A stretch of 27,852 bases of DNA, from positions 1 to 27,852 of the IMG/VR virus record IMGVR_UViG_3300027759_000350. The stretch is one strand, 5' to 3'. Under the pieces are notes generated by a model. The model ran no database searches and was not told where the DNA came from. It saw only the letters and a program-made list of their open reading frames with translations. The translations under genes and the position numbers were made by a program. Positions 7,922-15,129 of this stretch are shown here, piece after piece. The number at the start of each line of letters is the position of its first letter. Positions within the stretch are counted from its first letter, which is position 1. This DNA comes from a virus.

Positions 7922-7950
7922 TACATTTGTCATTTTTAGTATTAAAATAT
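7922..7950 (+). promoter_or_regulatory. Sigma-70-like promoter for nrdB-nrdA
   Basis: TTTACA (7922-7927), a 17-nt spacer and TAAAAT (7945-7950) lie 18 nt before ATG 7969. The -35 matches the GTTTAC type used elsewhere in the window, and the leader would be about 12 nt. The site also argues that NrdB starts at 7969 rather than at the upstream ATG 7879. Confidence 0.55.
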
Positions 7951-7968
7951 ACACAGAAAGCATCATTC

Positions 7969-8961
7969 ATGAACAACACAAACACGCACAGCATATTCGA
8001 AGAACAAATTAGCCGCAAACCAAACTATTATCCATGGACTGATCAATTTATCCAGGCGATGCATGACGGTTTTTGGACCGACAAAGAGTTTAGTTTTAAA
8101 AGCGACGTTCACCACTTTAAGACAGTACTCACAGAACAAGAACGTAATATTATTATCCGCACTCTGAGTGCAATTGGACAAATTGAAGTTTCTGTTAAAA
8201 GTTTTTGGGCCAAACTTGGTGACAATCTTCCACATCCAGCACTTCAAGATCTTGGCTATGTAATGGCCAACACAGAGGTTATTCATAACAATGCATATGA
8301 GCGGTTGCTTACTGTGCTTGGACTTGAAGATGTATTTGAAGAAAACCTTAAACTTGATTGGATTCAAGGTCGTGTAAATTACCTCAAAAAATACACTCAT
8401 AAGTTTTATAAGGACAGCAAAAAACAGTATTTATACGCACTCATTCTCTTTACGCTTTTTGTTGAAAATGTTTCGCTGTTTAGCCAATTCTATATTATCA
8501 ACTGGTTTGCTACACATAAAAATGTTCTCAAGGACACAGACCAACAAGTAAAATATACACGCAATGAAGAAAACATTCATGCACTTGTTGGCATTCAAAT
8601 TATTAAAACCATTCGTCAAGAACACCCTGAACTCTTTGACGCCGACCTTGAAGATAAAATTGTAAGTCAATCAATGGAGGCATACAAAGCCGAGTCTAAA
8701 ATTGTTGATTGGATGATTAATGGCATTGACGAGCCTGGACTCAATGCAAACATTCTTAAGGAGTTTATCAAGTCTCGTATTAATGATAGCATGAAGCAAA
8801 TTGGTTTTAGACAACCATTTGAAATTGATGAGGCTCTTATCTCCGAAACTGTTTGGTTTGATGAGCAGCTACATGGCAATAACATGACAGACTTTTTTCA
8901 CTCGAGACCAACTGAATATTCTAAAAAGAATCAGAGTTTCGGTGAAGATGACCTGTTTTAA
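7969..8961 (+). CDS. nrdB: Ribonucleoside-diphosphate reductase, class I small (radical) subunit
   Basis: The 330-residue protein has the ferritin-like R2 core. Visible metal ligands include NTEVIHNNAY (Glu, His and, four residues on, the radical tyrosine), LFVENVSLF (Glu) and RNEENIHAL (Glu and His). The first ligand position, Asp in E. coli, appears to be Glu (GQIEVSVKSFW), while the tyrosine is kept. The C-terminal FGEDDLF is the expected kind of acidic/aromatic tail that docks on NrdA. It makes the radical that lets NrdA reduce ribonucleotides to deoxyribonucleotides for phage DNA synthesis. It lies upstream of nrdA, the reverse of the common order. The start at 7969 gives a normal short N-terminus before YYPWTDQF. 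Confidence 0.95.
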   Translation: MNNTNTHSIFEEQISRKPNYYPWTDQFIQAMHDGFWTDKEFSFKSDVHHFKTVLTEQERNIIIRTLSAIGQIEVSVKSFWAKLGDNLPHPALQDLGYVMANTEVIHNNAYERLLTVLGLEDVFEENLKLDWIQGRVNYLKKYTHKFYKDSKKQYLYALILFTLFVENVSLFSQFYIINWFATHKNVLKDTDQQVKYTRNEENIHALVGIQIIKTIRQEHPELFDADLEDKIVSQSMEAYKAESKIVDWMINGIDEPGLNANILKEFIKSRINDSMKQIGFRQPFEIDEALISETVWFDEQLHGNNMTDFFHSRPTEYSKKNQSFGEDDLF

Positions 8962-8966
8962 TTTTG

Positions 8967-8974
8967 TATAAATT
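8967..8974 (+). promoter_or_regulatory. Late promoter variant TATAAATT
   Basis: TATAAATT in the 22-nt gap between nrdB and nrdA ends 9 nt before ATG 8984, predicting a leader of about 4 nt. It would give nrdA its own late transcript. Confidence 0.5.
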
Positions 8975-8983
8975 ACTTTGATT

Positions 8984-10633
8984 ATGGATGATAAAATATA
9001 TTGGTTGAATAAGGACAGTCGAAAATTTCTCGAAAGAGGATATTTGATTGAAGGTGAGACTCCTGAGAGTCGTATGCGTGACATTGCTGATGGTGCTGAG
9101 AAGCTCTTAGGAATAACAGGTTTTGGCGATAAGTTTGAGCGCTATTTACATGCTGGTTACTATTCATTGAGTAGCCCAATTTGGAGTAACTTTGCTCGTG
9201 AACGTGGATTGCCTATTAGTTGTTTCGGATCATACATTCCTGACACGATGGAAGGCATTTTCGGAAAACTGAGTGAGGTTGCAATGATGACAAAAGCTGG
9301 TGGTGGTACAAGTGGTTATTTTGGAAACATTCGTCCGCGTGGCAGTGCTATTAGCAGCGGTGGAACAAGCACAGGCGCAGTCCATTTTATGGAACTCTAT
9401 GATAAGACCATGAATGTGGTGTCTCAGGGCAATGTTCGTCGTGGAAGTTTTGCTGCATATCTTCCAATTGATCATGGTGACATTGAAGAATTTCTCCAAA
9501 TTAAAGGTGAAGGCAACAGCATTCAGGACATGAGTATTGGTGTTTCTGTGTCTGATGAATGGATGCGTAGCATGATTGATGGTGACAAACACAAAAGAAA
9601 AATTTGGGGACTCGTCATTAAGAAGCGTTTTGAAAGTGGCTATCCATACCTGTTTTTCTCTGACAATGCAAACAAAGTTGCGCCTCAAGTCTACAAGGAC
9701 AAAGGGTTAACGATTAACAACAGCAACCTTTGCAATGAGATTATGTTGTCTAATGGACCTGATGAAAGCTTTGTCTGTAACCTTTCATCAATCAATCTTG
9801 AACGTTGGGATGAACTTAAAGACACTGATGCAATTGAAACACTCGTCTGTTTCCTTGATGCTGTTATGTCAGAGTTTATTAATAAGACTGAAGGCATGTC
9901 CTATATGGAAGCACCTCGACAGTTTGCGATGCGTCAACGTGCACTTGGCATTGGAGTACTTGGGTATCATACATATCTTCAAAGCAAAGGCATTCCATTT
10001 GAAGGCATGGCTGCTCATGGAGAAAATATAACAATCTTTAAAACAATACGTCAAAAGTGTGACGCTGCAAGTGCTGAACTTGCTGCAATGTTTGGTGAAC
10101 CACCACTCTTAACTGGTTATGGCCGCCGAAACACAACAACAATGGCAGTCGCTCCTACTACAAGCAGCAGCTTTATTCTCGGTCAGGTCAGTCCATCAAT
10201 TGAACCACTAAACAGTAATTACTTTGTTAAGGATCTCGCAAAAGGCAAATTTACATACAAAAATCCAGAACTTATTAAGCTGTTAAAATCAAAAGATCTT
10301 AACTCTGCGGAAGTATGGAAAGACATTCTTGTTCACGGTGGTAGTGTGCAACACATGGAACAACTAACCTCTGATGAAAAAGCAGTCTTTAAAACATTTG
10401 GTGAAATAAGCCAAAAAGAAATTGTAATTCAAGCAGCTCAGCGTCAAAAATATATTGACCAAGGTCAGTCGCTTAACCTTACAATATCTCCAAAGGCAAA
10501 ACCAAAAGAAGTTAACGAGCTTATGATTTTTGCTTGGGAAATGGGTGTAAAAGGATTGTACTATCAGCGCAGTGCAAACCCTTCACAAGAACTTGCACGA
10601 TCAATCTTAATTTGCTCAGGCTGCGAATCATAA
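8984..10633 (+). CDS. nrdA: Ribonucleoside-diphosphate reductase, class I-type large (catalytic) subunit, compact form
   Basis: The 549-residue protein carries all expected active-site features: Cys80 in GLPISCFGS, NLCNE (248-252, radical Cys250 and Glu252) and Cys265 in VCNLSSINL. The C-terminus is ICSGCES, the swinging dithiol that is re-reduced by thioredoxin or glutaredoxin, here spaced CxxC. It is much shorter than E. coli NrdA (about 760 residues). It lacks an N-terminal ATP-cone, so the usual dATP overall-activity switch is absent. The start is ATG 8984; a TTG at 8978 is possible but less likely. Its stop overlaps the next gene (TAATG). Confidence 0.95.
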   Translation: MDDKIYWLNKDSRKFLERGYLIEGETPESRMRDIADGAEKLLGITGFGDKFERYLHAGYYSLSSPIWSNFARERGLPISCFGSYIPDTMEGIFGKLSEVAMMTKAGGGTSGYFGNIRPRGSAISSGGTSTGAVHFMELYDKTMNVVSQGNVRRGSFAAYLPIDHGDIEEFLQIKGEGNSIQDMSIGVSVSDEWMRSMIDGDKHKRKIWGLVIKKRFESGYPYLFFSDNANKVAPQVYKDKGLTINNSNLCNEIMLSNGPDESFVCNLSSINLERWDELKDTDAIETLVCFLDAVMSEFINKTEGMSYMEAPRQFAMRQRALGIGVLGYHTYLQSKGIPFEGMAAHGENITIFKTIRQKCDAASAELAAMFGEPPLLTGYGRRNTTTMAVAPTTSSSFILGQVSPSIEPLNSNYFVKDLAKGKFTYKNPELIKLLKSKDLNSAEVWKDILVHGGSVQHMEQLTSDEKAVFKTFGEISQKEIVIQAAQRQKYIDQGQSLNLTISPKAKPKEVNELMIFAWEMGVKGLYYQRSANPSQELARSILICSGCES

Positions 10634-10821
10634 TGAATATGACTGAAGAAACTTTATTAGATAACCTTGATCCATTTTGGTATGCAATTGGCATGATGTT
10701 TTGTGTTCCATTAGTAATAATTATCTTGTTGATTGCATGCGTGATATTTGTATGCATATGGCCAATTATTCCAATAGTAGCATACTATCAGCGTAAAGAA
10801 GAATTACAAGATAACGATTAA
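10633..10821 (+). CDS. Small integral membrane protein
   Basis: The 62-residue protein starts on the A of the nrdA stop (TAATG), implying coupled translation. Residues 15-52 are almost entirely hydrophobic (FWYAIGMMFCVPLVIIILLI onward to PIVAYY), enough for one long or two short membrane helices, flanked by an acidic N-terminus and a charged C-terminal QRKEELQDND. No family is recognised. A holin or membrane-anchoring role is possible from topology alone, but nothing specific supports it. Confidence 0.6.
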   Translation: MNMTEETLLDNLDPFWYAIGMMFCVPLVIIILLIACVIFVCIWPIIPIVAYYQRKEELQDND

Positions 10822-10828
10822 ATAAATA
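10821..10828 (+). promoter_or_regulatory. Possible late promoter AATAAATA overlapping a stop codon
   Basis: AATAAATA begins on the last base of the preceding TAA stop and ends 4 nt before ATG 10833. It has the same arrangement as at 11029-11036. Confidence 0.45.
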
Positions 10829-10832
10829 GTGT

Positions 10833-11033
10833 ATGGTAGAAAATAATCGATGCCCCAAATGTAAATATGTCTATGAAGTGTCATGGGACGATGAAGACGA
10901 TAAGTATTATTGTGATGATACTGAAGACGACGAAGACGATGATTTAGAACATGAAGAACTGTATCCAGAATATTGCCCATTTTGTGGTACGCATCACCTC
11001 TATGGCACCGAAGGTGACTCTTATGATGAATAA
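10833..11033 (+). CDS. Small acidic zinc-ribbon protein
   Basis: The 66-residue protein has CPKC (7-10), Cys27, CPFC (48-51) and HH (54-55), a likely zinc ribbon. Between the knuckles lies an Asp/Glu-rich stretch (DDTEDDEDDDLEHEE). Small acidic phage zinc ribbons often contact host proteins or mimic DNA, but no partner can be inferred here. It lies between two candidate late promoters that overlap the flanking stop codons. Confidence 0.65.
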   Translation: MVENNRCPKCKYVYEVSWDDEDDKYYCDDTEDDEDDDLEHEELYPEYCPFCGTHHLYGTEGDSYDE

Positions 11034-11036
11034 ATA
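11029..11036 (+). promoter_or_regulatory. Possible late promoter AATAAATA, 5 nt before ATG
   Basis: The box includes the TAA stop of the zinc-ribbon gene (11031-11033) and ends 5 nt before ATG 11042. The predicted start of transcription is the A of that ATG. Confidence 0.5.
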
Positions 11037-11041
11037 ACTAC

Positions 11042-11473
11042 ATGAGCTGGTTATACAATGATGTTCCATTTACAAACGCTGAAGCAACTGAAAAAATAAC
11101 TGATGGATACATTGGATTTGTCTATGAAATTTTAGACACCCAAAACAATAAAAAATATATTGGTAAAAAGCTACTCGTCAGCAAGAAAAAACTGGCACCT
11201 CTCAAGGGCCAAAAGCGCAAGCGAATTAAAATTGTGCAGACTGATTGGGAGACCTACTATGGAAGTAGCGAGAGTGTAAAGCTACTTGTTGAGGAGAGAA
11301 AAGAAACATTTACTCGACGTATCCTGCATTTTTGTAAAAGCAAAGGAGAACTCTCATACACCGAAGCAAAGGAACAATTTGATCGAGAAGTGCTCTTGTC
11401 TGATGACTACTATAATGAATTTATTGGGATTAAAATACACTCAGCGCATATTAAAAATTTATGGAAAAAATAG
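11042..11473 (+). CDS. GIY-YIG-like endonuclease domain protein
   Basis: The 143-residue protein has GFVYEILD (25-32) followed by KKYIGKKLL (37-45), a GIY-YIG-type core, then a Lys/Arg-rich loop (GQKRKRIK). DWETYYGSS, FTRRILHFCKSKGELSYTEA and VLLSDDYYNEF match a phage family I recognise as GIY-YIG/Seg-like nucleases of T4-like phages. Unlike homing forms it lacks an obvious extra DNA-binding tail. It sits between core metabolism genes, so a repair or recombination nuclease is as likely as a mobile one. The early promoter for rnh begins on its stop codon. Confidence 0.75.
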   Translation: MSWLYNDVPFTNAEATEKITDGYIGFVYEILDTQNNKKYIGKKLLVSKKKLAPLKGQKRKRIKIVQTDWETYYGSSESVKLLVEERKETFTRRILHFCKSKGELSYTEAKEQFDREVLLSDDYYNEFIGIKIHSAHIKNLWKK

Positions 11474-11502
11474 TGTACATTCTATGCGGTTTAGTGTAGA
11501 AT
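11473..11502 (+). promoter_or_regulatory. Early-type promoter for rnh
   Basis: GTGTAC (11473-11478), an 18-nt spacer and TAGAAT (11497-11502) lie 18 nt before ATG 11521. Spacing and -35 match the other early promoters in the window; the -10 differs from TATAAT by one base. Confidence 0.65.
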
Positions 11503-11520
11503 AGACTCACAATACAAATT

Positions 11521-12390
11521 ATGATAATCGTTGACTATTCGGGAGTTGCAATTTCAGGAATATTTTCTCAATCTGCCCCAGGGAAAATTACTGAAGACTT
11601 TATGAGACACATTATTCTCAATTCACTGAGAATGTACAATCTCAAATATCGTGAAAAATATGGTCAGCTTATTTTAGCTGTTGACAGTGGTAGTTGGCGC
11701 AAAGGCTATTATCCAGAGTACAAGGCATCACGTAAGAAAAACCGAGACTCTTCAGCTCTAGATTGGACAGAAATTTTCTCTATTATCAATACTGTTCGTG
11801 ATGAAATTACTGAACACATGCCATATCCAGTTTTAGCTGCACCTCGTGCTGAGGCTGATGATGTTATTGCCACTCTTGTAGAGTCTACACAGGAGTTTGG
11901 CGCACATGAGCCTGTAATGATTATTAGTGCAGACAAAGACTTTATTCAACTGCAAAAATACGACAACGTGTCTCAATGGAGTCCAATGACTAAAAAGCTG
12001 TTGTCAAGTTCAAATCCTCATCGATACCTATGCGAACATGTCTTTAGGGGTGACTCCGGTGATGGTGTTCCAAATGTACTATCAGGTGATCGTGTCTTTA
12101 CTGAAGGTGGTCGTCAAACTCCATTAAGTGCAAAGAAAATTGATGCTTGGTACTCTGCCGCAAAGGCAGGAACACTCGAGTCTGCCATGCCTGCTGAAGC
12201 ATATAGAAACTATATTCGCAACTCCAAACTAATTGACTTGTCATGCATACCAGATGAAATTAAGGAATCAATCTTGACAGCCTATTCATCACTCCAGAAA
12301 AAGGGAAACAGCAAAGTCTTTAATTATCTAGTGTCTAAACGATGCAATCAATTAACTTCTTGTGCAGAAGAGTTTTTCACATATAAATAA
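11521..12390 (+). CDS. rnh: T4 Rnh-type 5'-3' exonuclease / RNase H (FEN-1 family)
   Basis: The 289-residue protein has the acidic metal-binding residues of the flap-nuclease family in order: Asp5 (MIIVDYSG), Asp55 (LAVDSGSWR), EADD (111-114), SADKD (136-140) and GDSGDGVPN (177-185). KGYYPEYKASRKKNR is the basic arch that grips the 5' end. In T4 this enzyme removes RNA primers and 5' flaps during lagging-strand synthesis. The C-terminal domain is helical. It is transcribed from its own early-type promoter. A TATAAATA box overlaps its last codons and stop, driving the next gene. Confidence 0.93.
   Translation: MIIVDYSGVAISGIFSQSAPGKITEDFMRHIILNSLRMYNLKYREKYGQLILAVDSGSWRKGYYPEYKASRKKNRDSSALDWTEIFSIINTVRDEITEHMPYPVLAAPRAEADDVIATLVESTQEFGAHEPVMIISADKDFIQLQKYDNVSQWSPMTKKLLSSSNPHRYLCEHVFRGDSGDGVPNVLSGDRVFTEGGRQTPLSAKKIDAWYSAAKAGTLESAMPAEAYRNYIRNSKLIDLSCIPDEIKESILTAYSSLQKKGNSKVFNYLVSKRCNQLTSCAEEFFTYK
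12382..12389 (+). promoter_or_regulatory. T4-type late promoter TATAAATA
   Basis: An exact box overlaps the last codons and stop of rnh and ends 12 nt before ATG 12402, predicting a leader of about 7 nt. Confidence 0.6.
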
Positions 12391-12401
12391 AAACATAGAT
12401 T

Positions 12402-12848
12402 ATGAAAACAGCAAAAAATAATGTACATAAGTGTCCATTTGAAATTTTTGAAGCAGTTCAGGCCTGTAGCAACCAGGCTGATCGCATTAAAATTTTATTG
12501 GAAAATGAAAGCTATGAGTTAAAAACAATATTGCAAGGTTCATTTCGATCTGATATTGTTTTTGATCTTCCAGAAGGAGCTCCTCCATACAAGAAAAATA
12601 CATCACCTCCTGGGCTGTCATACAGTCCACTTAAAAAGCAAATTGATATAGTGCGAATGCTGCTGGTTGGAAACAACTCGTGGAATAAACTTAAAAAAGA
12701 AACATCATTTATTAAGTTTATTGAGCAGCTAAATGAGAAAGATGCAGAGATTATTATTGCAATGAAAGATAAAAAGTTGACTAAAAAATATTCAACAATA
12801 ACTGCATCACTCGTTAAAAAAGCATTTCCATCGTTAGGCATCGAATAA
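12402..12848 (+). CDS. Conserved T4-like phage protein (DUF6433-like)
   Basis: The 148-residue protein has the pattern PFEIFEAVQACSNQADRIK, LKTILQGSFRSDIVFDLPEG, PPYKKN and LNEKDAEIIIAMKDKKLTKK followed by VKKAFPSL. I recognise it as a conserved family in T4-like phages (remembered as DUF6433), usually near replication or late-transcription genes. The fold is mostly helical with a central PPY turn and no catalytic motif. The function is unknown. Its neighbours suggest a role in replication or late transcription. Confidence 0.8.
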   Translation: MKTAKNNVHKCPFEIFEAVQACSNQADRIKILLENESYELKTILQGSFRSDIVFDLPEGAPPYKKNTSPPGLSYSPLKKQIDIVRMLLVGNNSWNKLKKETSFIKFIEQLNEKDAEIIIAMKDKKLTKKYSTITASLVKKAFPSLGIE

Positions 12849-12849
12849 T

Positions 12850-13107
12850 ATGACATACTCCTATTGTTGCGAAAAATGTAATTATTTTTGGGATGAAAAT
12901 TTGCCGATGGATTCTCGAGACCTTCCACTTGCTTCCCCATGCCCTGACTGTAACCTTGCTGGAGACGTCAAGCGAAACGTTGCAGCACCATCAATAACCT
13001 ATGGCGGCGGAAAAACTATTTTACAGCGCGCTGGCTCTGGTTGGAATGATGTACTAAATAAAGTCAAAAAAAGCAGTGGCCGACAAACAAAAATGGAAAC
13101 CCGCTAG
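12850..13107 (+). CDS. FmdB-like zinc-ribbon protein
   Basis: The 85-residue protein has a single-domain zinc ribbon: CCEKC (6-10) and CPDC (31-34) separated by 20 residues. After it come a Gly-rich linker (TYGGGK) and a short helix (GSGWNDVLNKVKK). FmdB-type ribbons are common in T4-like marine phages next to DUF6433-like genes and are often annotated as regulatory proteins. A link to late transcription is possible but unproven. It follows the previous stop by 1 nt. Confidence 0.75.
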   Translation: MTYSYCCEKCNYFWDENLPMDSRDLPLASPCPDCNLAGDVKRNVAAPSITYGGGKTILQRAGSGWNDVLNKVKKSSGRQTKMETR

Positions 13108-13108
13108 T

Positions 13109-13270
13109 ATGGGCAAAAAAGGTAAAAAACAGCAAAGGAATAAGAATCTAGTCTATGACGATTCTGCAGTTGAATATTCATATAGAAAAAAATATAAAAA
13201 CAGCAGATTTGATGACAGCCGAAAAACAAAAGAGATTCAACAAAAAATGTTTGTTGATGATTGGAATTAA
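13109..13270 (+). CDS. Small basic protein of unknown function
   Basis: The 53-residue protein from ATG 13109 sits one base after the previous stop. It is Lys/Arg-rich at the start (MGKKGKKQQRNKN), Tyr-rich in the middle (EYSYRKKYKN) and ends QQKMFVDDWN. A GTG at 13076 would add 11 residues but overlaps the zinc-ribbon gene. No family is recognised. Tight packing between conserved genes supports it being real. Confidence 0.55.
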   Translation: MGKKGKKQQRNKNLVYDDSAVEYSYRKKYKNSRFDDSRKTKEIQQKMFVDDWN

Positions 13271-13275
13271 ATTTA

Positions 13276-13977
13276 ATGGTGTCACCCCGAAAACAGTTTA
13301 AGCATTCTAGTGTTTCATTGGGTTATTCTAACCTTGAAGACAGCACTACAAGTTCGGGTCGAGTGTATGTTACACCAGACGGCAAAAAGTATCCAAGTAT
13401 TACAACAGTACTTGGAGTGCGCGGCAAAGAGGCGCTCTATGAATGGAGACGACGTGTTGGAGAAGAGGAAGCAAATCGAATAGCTCGGCATGCAGCCACA
13501 CGCGGGTCTGCCCTACACAGCATTGCAGAACGTTATCTCAATAATGAAGAGACATATTTTGCCGAAGGTGAAATGCCACATGTAAAGGGCATGTTTAATA
13601 CAATTCGTCCGCTATTAGACAAGCATATAGATGAGATTGTAATGCAAGAGTGTCCACTCTATTCAGACTATCTTGGAATAGCTGGCCGAGTTGACCTTGT
13701 TGGACGATTTGACGGTCGTATAAGTATAATTGATTTTAAAACTAGTTCAAGAGTAAAGACTCGAGAAGAAATTAGCAACTATTTCGTACAGACGGCGGCA
13801 TACGCAATTATGTTTGAGGAGCGAACGCAGATTCCTGTCTCACAACTCGTAATTGTTATGGCAGTTGAAAATTCTTCAACTCCACTCTTGTTTATTGAAA
13901 AACGAGACTCTTGGACAGATGAACTACTCTCGGTTATAAAGGAATACAACACAAAAAAATTATTTGGACATGGATAA
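13276..13977 (+). CDS. RecB/Cas4-like PD-(D/E)XK exonuclease
   Basis: The 233-residue protein has the ordered signature of RecB-family nucleases: His81 (GSALHSIAE), Glu125 (MQECPLYS), Asp140 (GRVDLVGRFDG), Asp153 with Lys155 (IIDFKTS), and YFVQTAAYAIMFEE (Gln-x3-Tyr). These residues coordinate the metals that cut DNA. The N-terminus has YVTPDGKKYPSITTVLG, typical of the phage version. It lacks the cysteine cluster of Cas4, so an iron-sulfur centre is unlikely. A role in phage recombination or host DNA processing is inferred from the family. The start is ATG 13276; TTG 13261 is less likely. Confidence 0.88.
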   Translation: MVSPRKQFKHSSVSLGYSNLEDSTTSSGRVYVTPDGKKYPSITTVLGVRGKEALYEWRRRVGEEEANRIARHAATRGSALHSIAERYLNNEETYFAEGEMPHVKGMFNTIRPLLDKHIDEIVMQECPLYSDYLGIAGRVDLVGRFDGRISIIDFKTSSRVKTREEISNYFVQTAAYAIMFEERTQIPVSQLVIVMAVENSSTPLLFIEKRDSWTDELLSVIKEYNTKKLFGHG

Positions 13978-14584
13978 CACACTAAAAGACAATAAAGGGC
14001 TTCTCGATCAAATACTTAACGGAGGAATAAGCGACTCGTTTACTACGGAATATGGTTCAATTAAGGAGTATTATCTCTCCGATGAAATTGGTGATGCGTC
14101 TGACTATATTGGCTGGTTCCATGAAATACGAAACTGTCGGTCAACAGATTTAATTAAATTACACATCAATTGTCCAGGTGGCAACCTGTTTACCACAATT
14201 CAATTTATGCAGGCACTCTCTGAGACTGAGGCTCATATTATTGTGAGTGTTGAAGGAGCATGCATGAGTGCTGCTACTCTAATTTTCCTTATGGCTGATG
14301 AGTATATGATTACAAATCACAGCATGTTTCTCTTTCATAACTACAGCGCTGGAACAGCTGGTAAAGGTGGAGAGATGTATCACGGCATGGTGCATGAACG
14401 TGCCTGGAGTGCAAAACTATTTAAAGATCTCTATAGTGACTTTCTCACAGAGCCTGAAATTAAGGACATGCTTGAAGACAAAGACATTTGGATGGACGCT
14501 GCAGAAGTGCTAAACAGACTTGAAAAACGTGGTAAAAAGATACAAAAACGAATTCAAGCAGAACAAAAATCTAAAAGGGAATAA
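13970..14584 (+). CDS. ClpP-like serine protease
   Basis: The 204-residue protein shows the ClpP fold signatures: INCPGGNLFTTIQFMQAL, the nucleophile Ser100 in VEGACMSAATLI, His123 in MFLFHNYSAGTAGKG, and Asp172 in KDIWMDAAEV. All three catalytic residues are present. Phage ClpP-like proteins are common in marine T4-like phages. They may form a barrel used with host ClpX/ClpA or act alone; the substrate is unknown. The start overlaps the upstream gene by 8 nt. The C-terminus is a charged tail (RGKKIQKRIQAEQKSKRE). No ClpX-like ATPase is in this window. Confidence 0.9.
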   Translation: MDNTLKDNKGLLDQILNGGISDSFTTEYGSIKEYYLSDEIGDASDYIGWFHEIRNCRSTDLIKLHINCPGGNLFTTIQFMQALSETEAHIIVSVEGACMSAATLIFLMADEYMITNHSMFLFHNYSAGTAGKGGEMYHGMVHERAWSAKLFKDLYSDFLTEPEIKDMLEDKDIWMDAAEVLNRLEKRGKKIQKRIQAEQKSKRE

Positions 14585-14593
14585 TTTTGTTCT

Positions 14594-14689
14594 ATGACCG
14601 GTATACGTCCGGAAACTTTTTTCACTTTTATGTAAAAAGTTGTGTACTTTGAGTCCGTTTTATGCTATAATAACCATGTAAGCAACAAT
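14594..14689 (+). promoter_or_regulatory. Early promoter cassette, copy A
   Basis: In order: a GC-rich dyad (CCGG-TATACGT-CCGG), the AT-rich inverted repeat ACTTTTTTCACTTTTATG-TAAAAAGT, -35 GTGTAC (14642-14647), 18-nt spacer, -10 TATAAT (14666-14671) and the leader AACCATGTAAGCAACAAT before ATG 14690. The same order and nearly the same bases recur at 20934 and 25678. The start would fall near the ATGTAA in the leader. Confidence 0.85.
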
Positions 14690-15040
14690 ATGACAAACCA
14701 AACTAAACGAACGGTATTTACGGTAGCCAATGACGCCTCAGGAAATGAGACTATTAAGCAATTGAGAAAAGAAGTCAAAGCACACAATCTCGTCGAGCGC
14801 TCAAAGGAAGTTCTCGACCCAACCTATATTGCAACTTTCAAACGTGTTGATCTCTATGGTCGACTTGGAAAAAATAATCCAAACAACAGCAAATACAAAA
14901 AGGGCGGTCCACGTTCAAGTATTTTCGGAGCTACACCTCGAGTTTTGTTAGCCGACGCCGTCAAAATTGCAGTCTATGTAAACTATACACAACGATTTCA
15001 ATGGGGAAGTTGGAAAGGATTTAAAGTTGTGTATCAATAA
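14690..15040 (+). CDS. Early protein of unknown function
   Basis: The 116-residue basic protein is placed by the strong early promoter cassette immediately upstream; an in-frame TTG at 14642 lies within the promoter and is rejected. It contains TFKRVDLYGRLGKNNPNN, then KYKKGGPRSSIFGATPRVLL and KIAVYVNYTQRFQWGSWKGF. No family is recognised. Strong early expression and basic charge would suit a host-takeover or nucleic-acid-binding protein, but this is inference. No good ribosome-binding site is present. Confidence 0.7.
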   Translation: MTNQTKRTVFTVANDASGNETIKQLRKEVKAHNLVERSKEVLDPTYIATFKRVDLYGRLGKNNPNNSKYKKGGPRSSIFGATPRVLLADAVKIAVYVNYTQRFQWGSWKGFKVVYQ

Positions 15041-15080
15041 TAAAGTTTCGGCACTGTGGTGGTGCTGCTTACAGGAGCTT

Positions 15081-15117
15081 TCGGTCCCTACACCGTGTCC
15101 TTGATACACGGAACCGA
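15081..15117 (+). ncRNA. Structured non-coding element (two-tier hairpin)
   Basis: In the 89 nt between the early gene and the tRNA, TCGGT (15081-15085) pairs with ACCGA (15113-15117). Inside it CCGTGT (15093-15098) pairs with ACACGG (15106-15111) over a 7-nt loop. No U-run follows, so it is not a standard intrinsic terminator. A further GCAC/GTGC hairpin is possible just upstream. It may be a processing or stability element for the tRNA transcript, or a small RNA. Confidence 0.4.
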
Positions 15118-15129
15118 TAAATTTTCAAT

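Noticed and set aside
7879-7968. Upstream ATG 7879 extending nrdB by 30 residues
   Set aside because: It overlaps the preceding gene, adds a non-family N-terminus, and covers a good TTTACA-N17-TAAAAT promoter placed just before ATG 7969.
8431-9688. Antisense open frames opposite nrdB and nrdA
   Set aside because: Low-complexity shadow frames with no family pattern, promoter or start context, opposite highly conserved genes.
13970-14584. ClpP-like gene as the prohead protease needed for the proposed head-protein cleavage
   Set aside because: Its motifs are those of ClpP, not of the T4 gp21/herpes-type prohead protease family; the proposed protease must lie outside this window.
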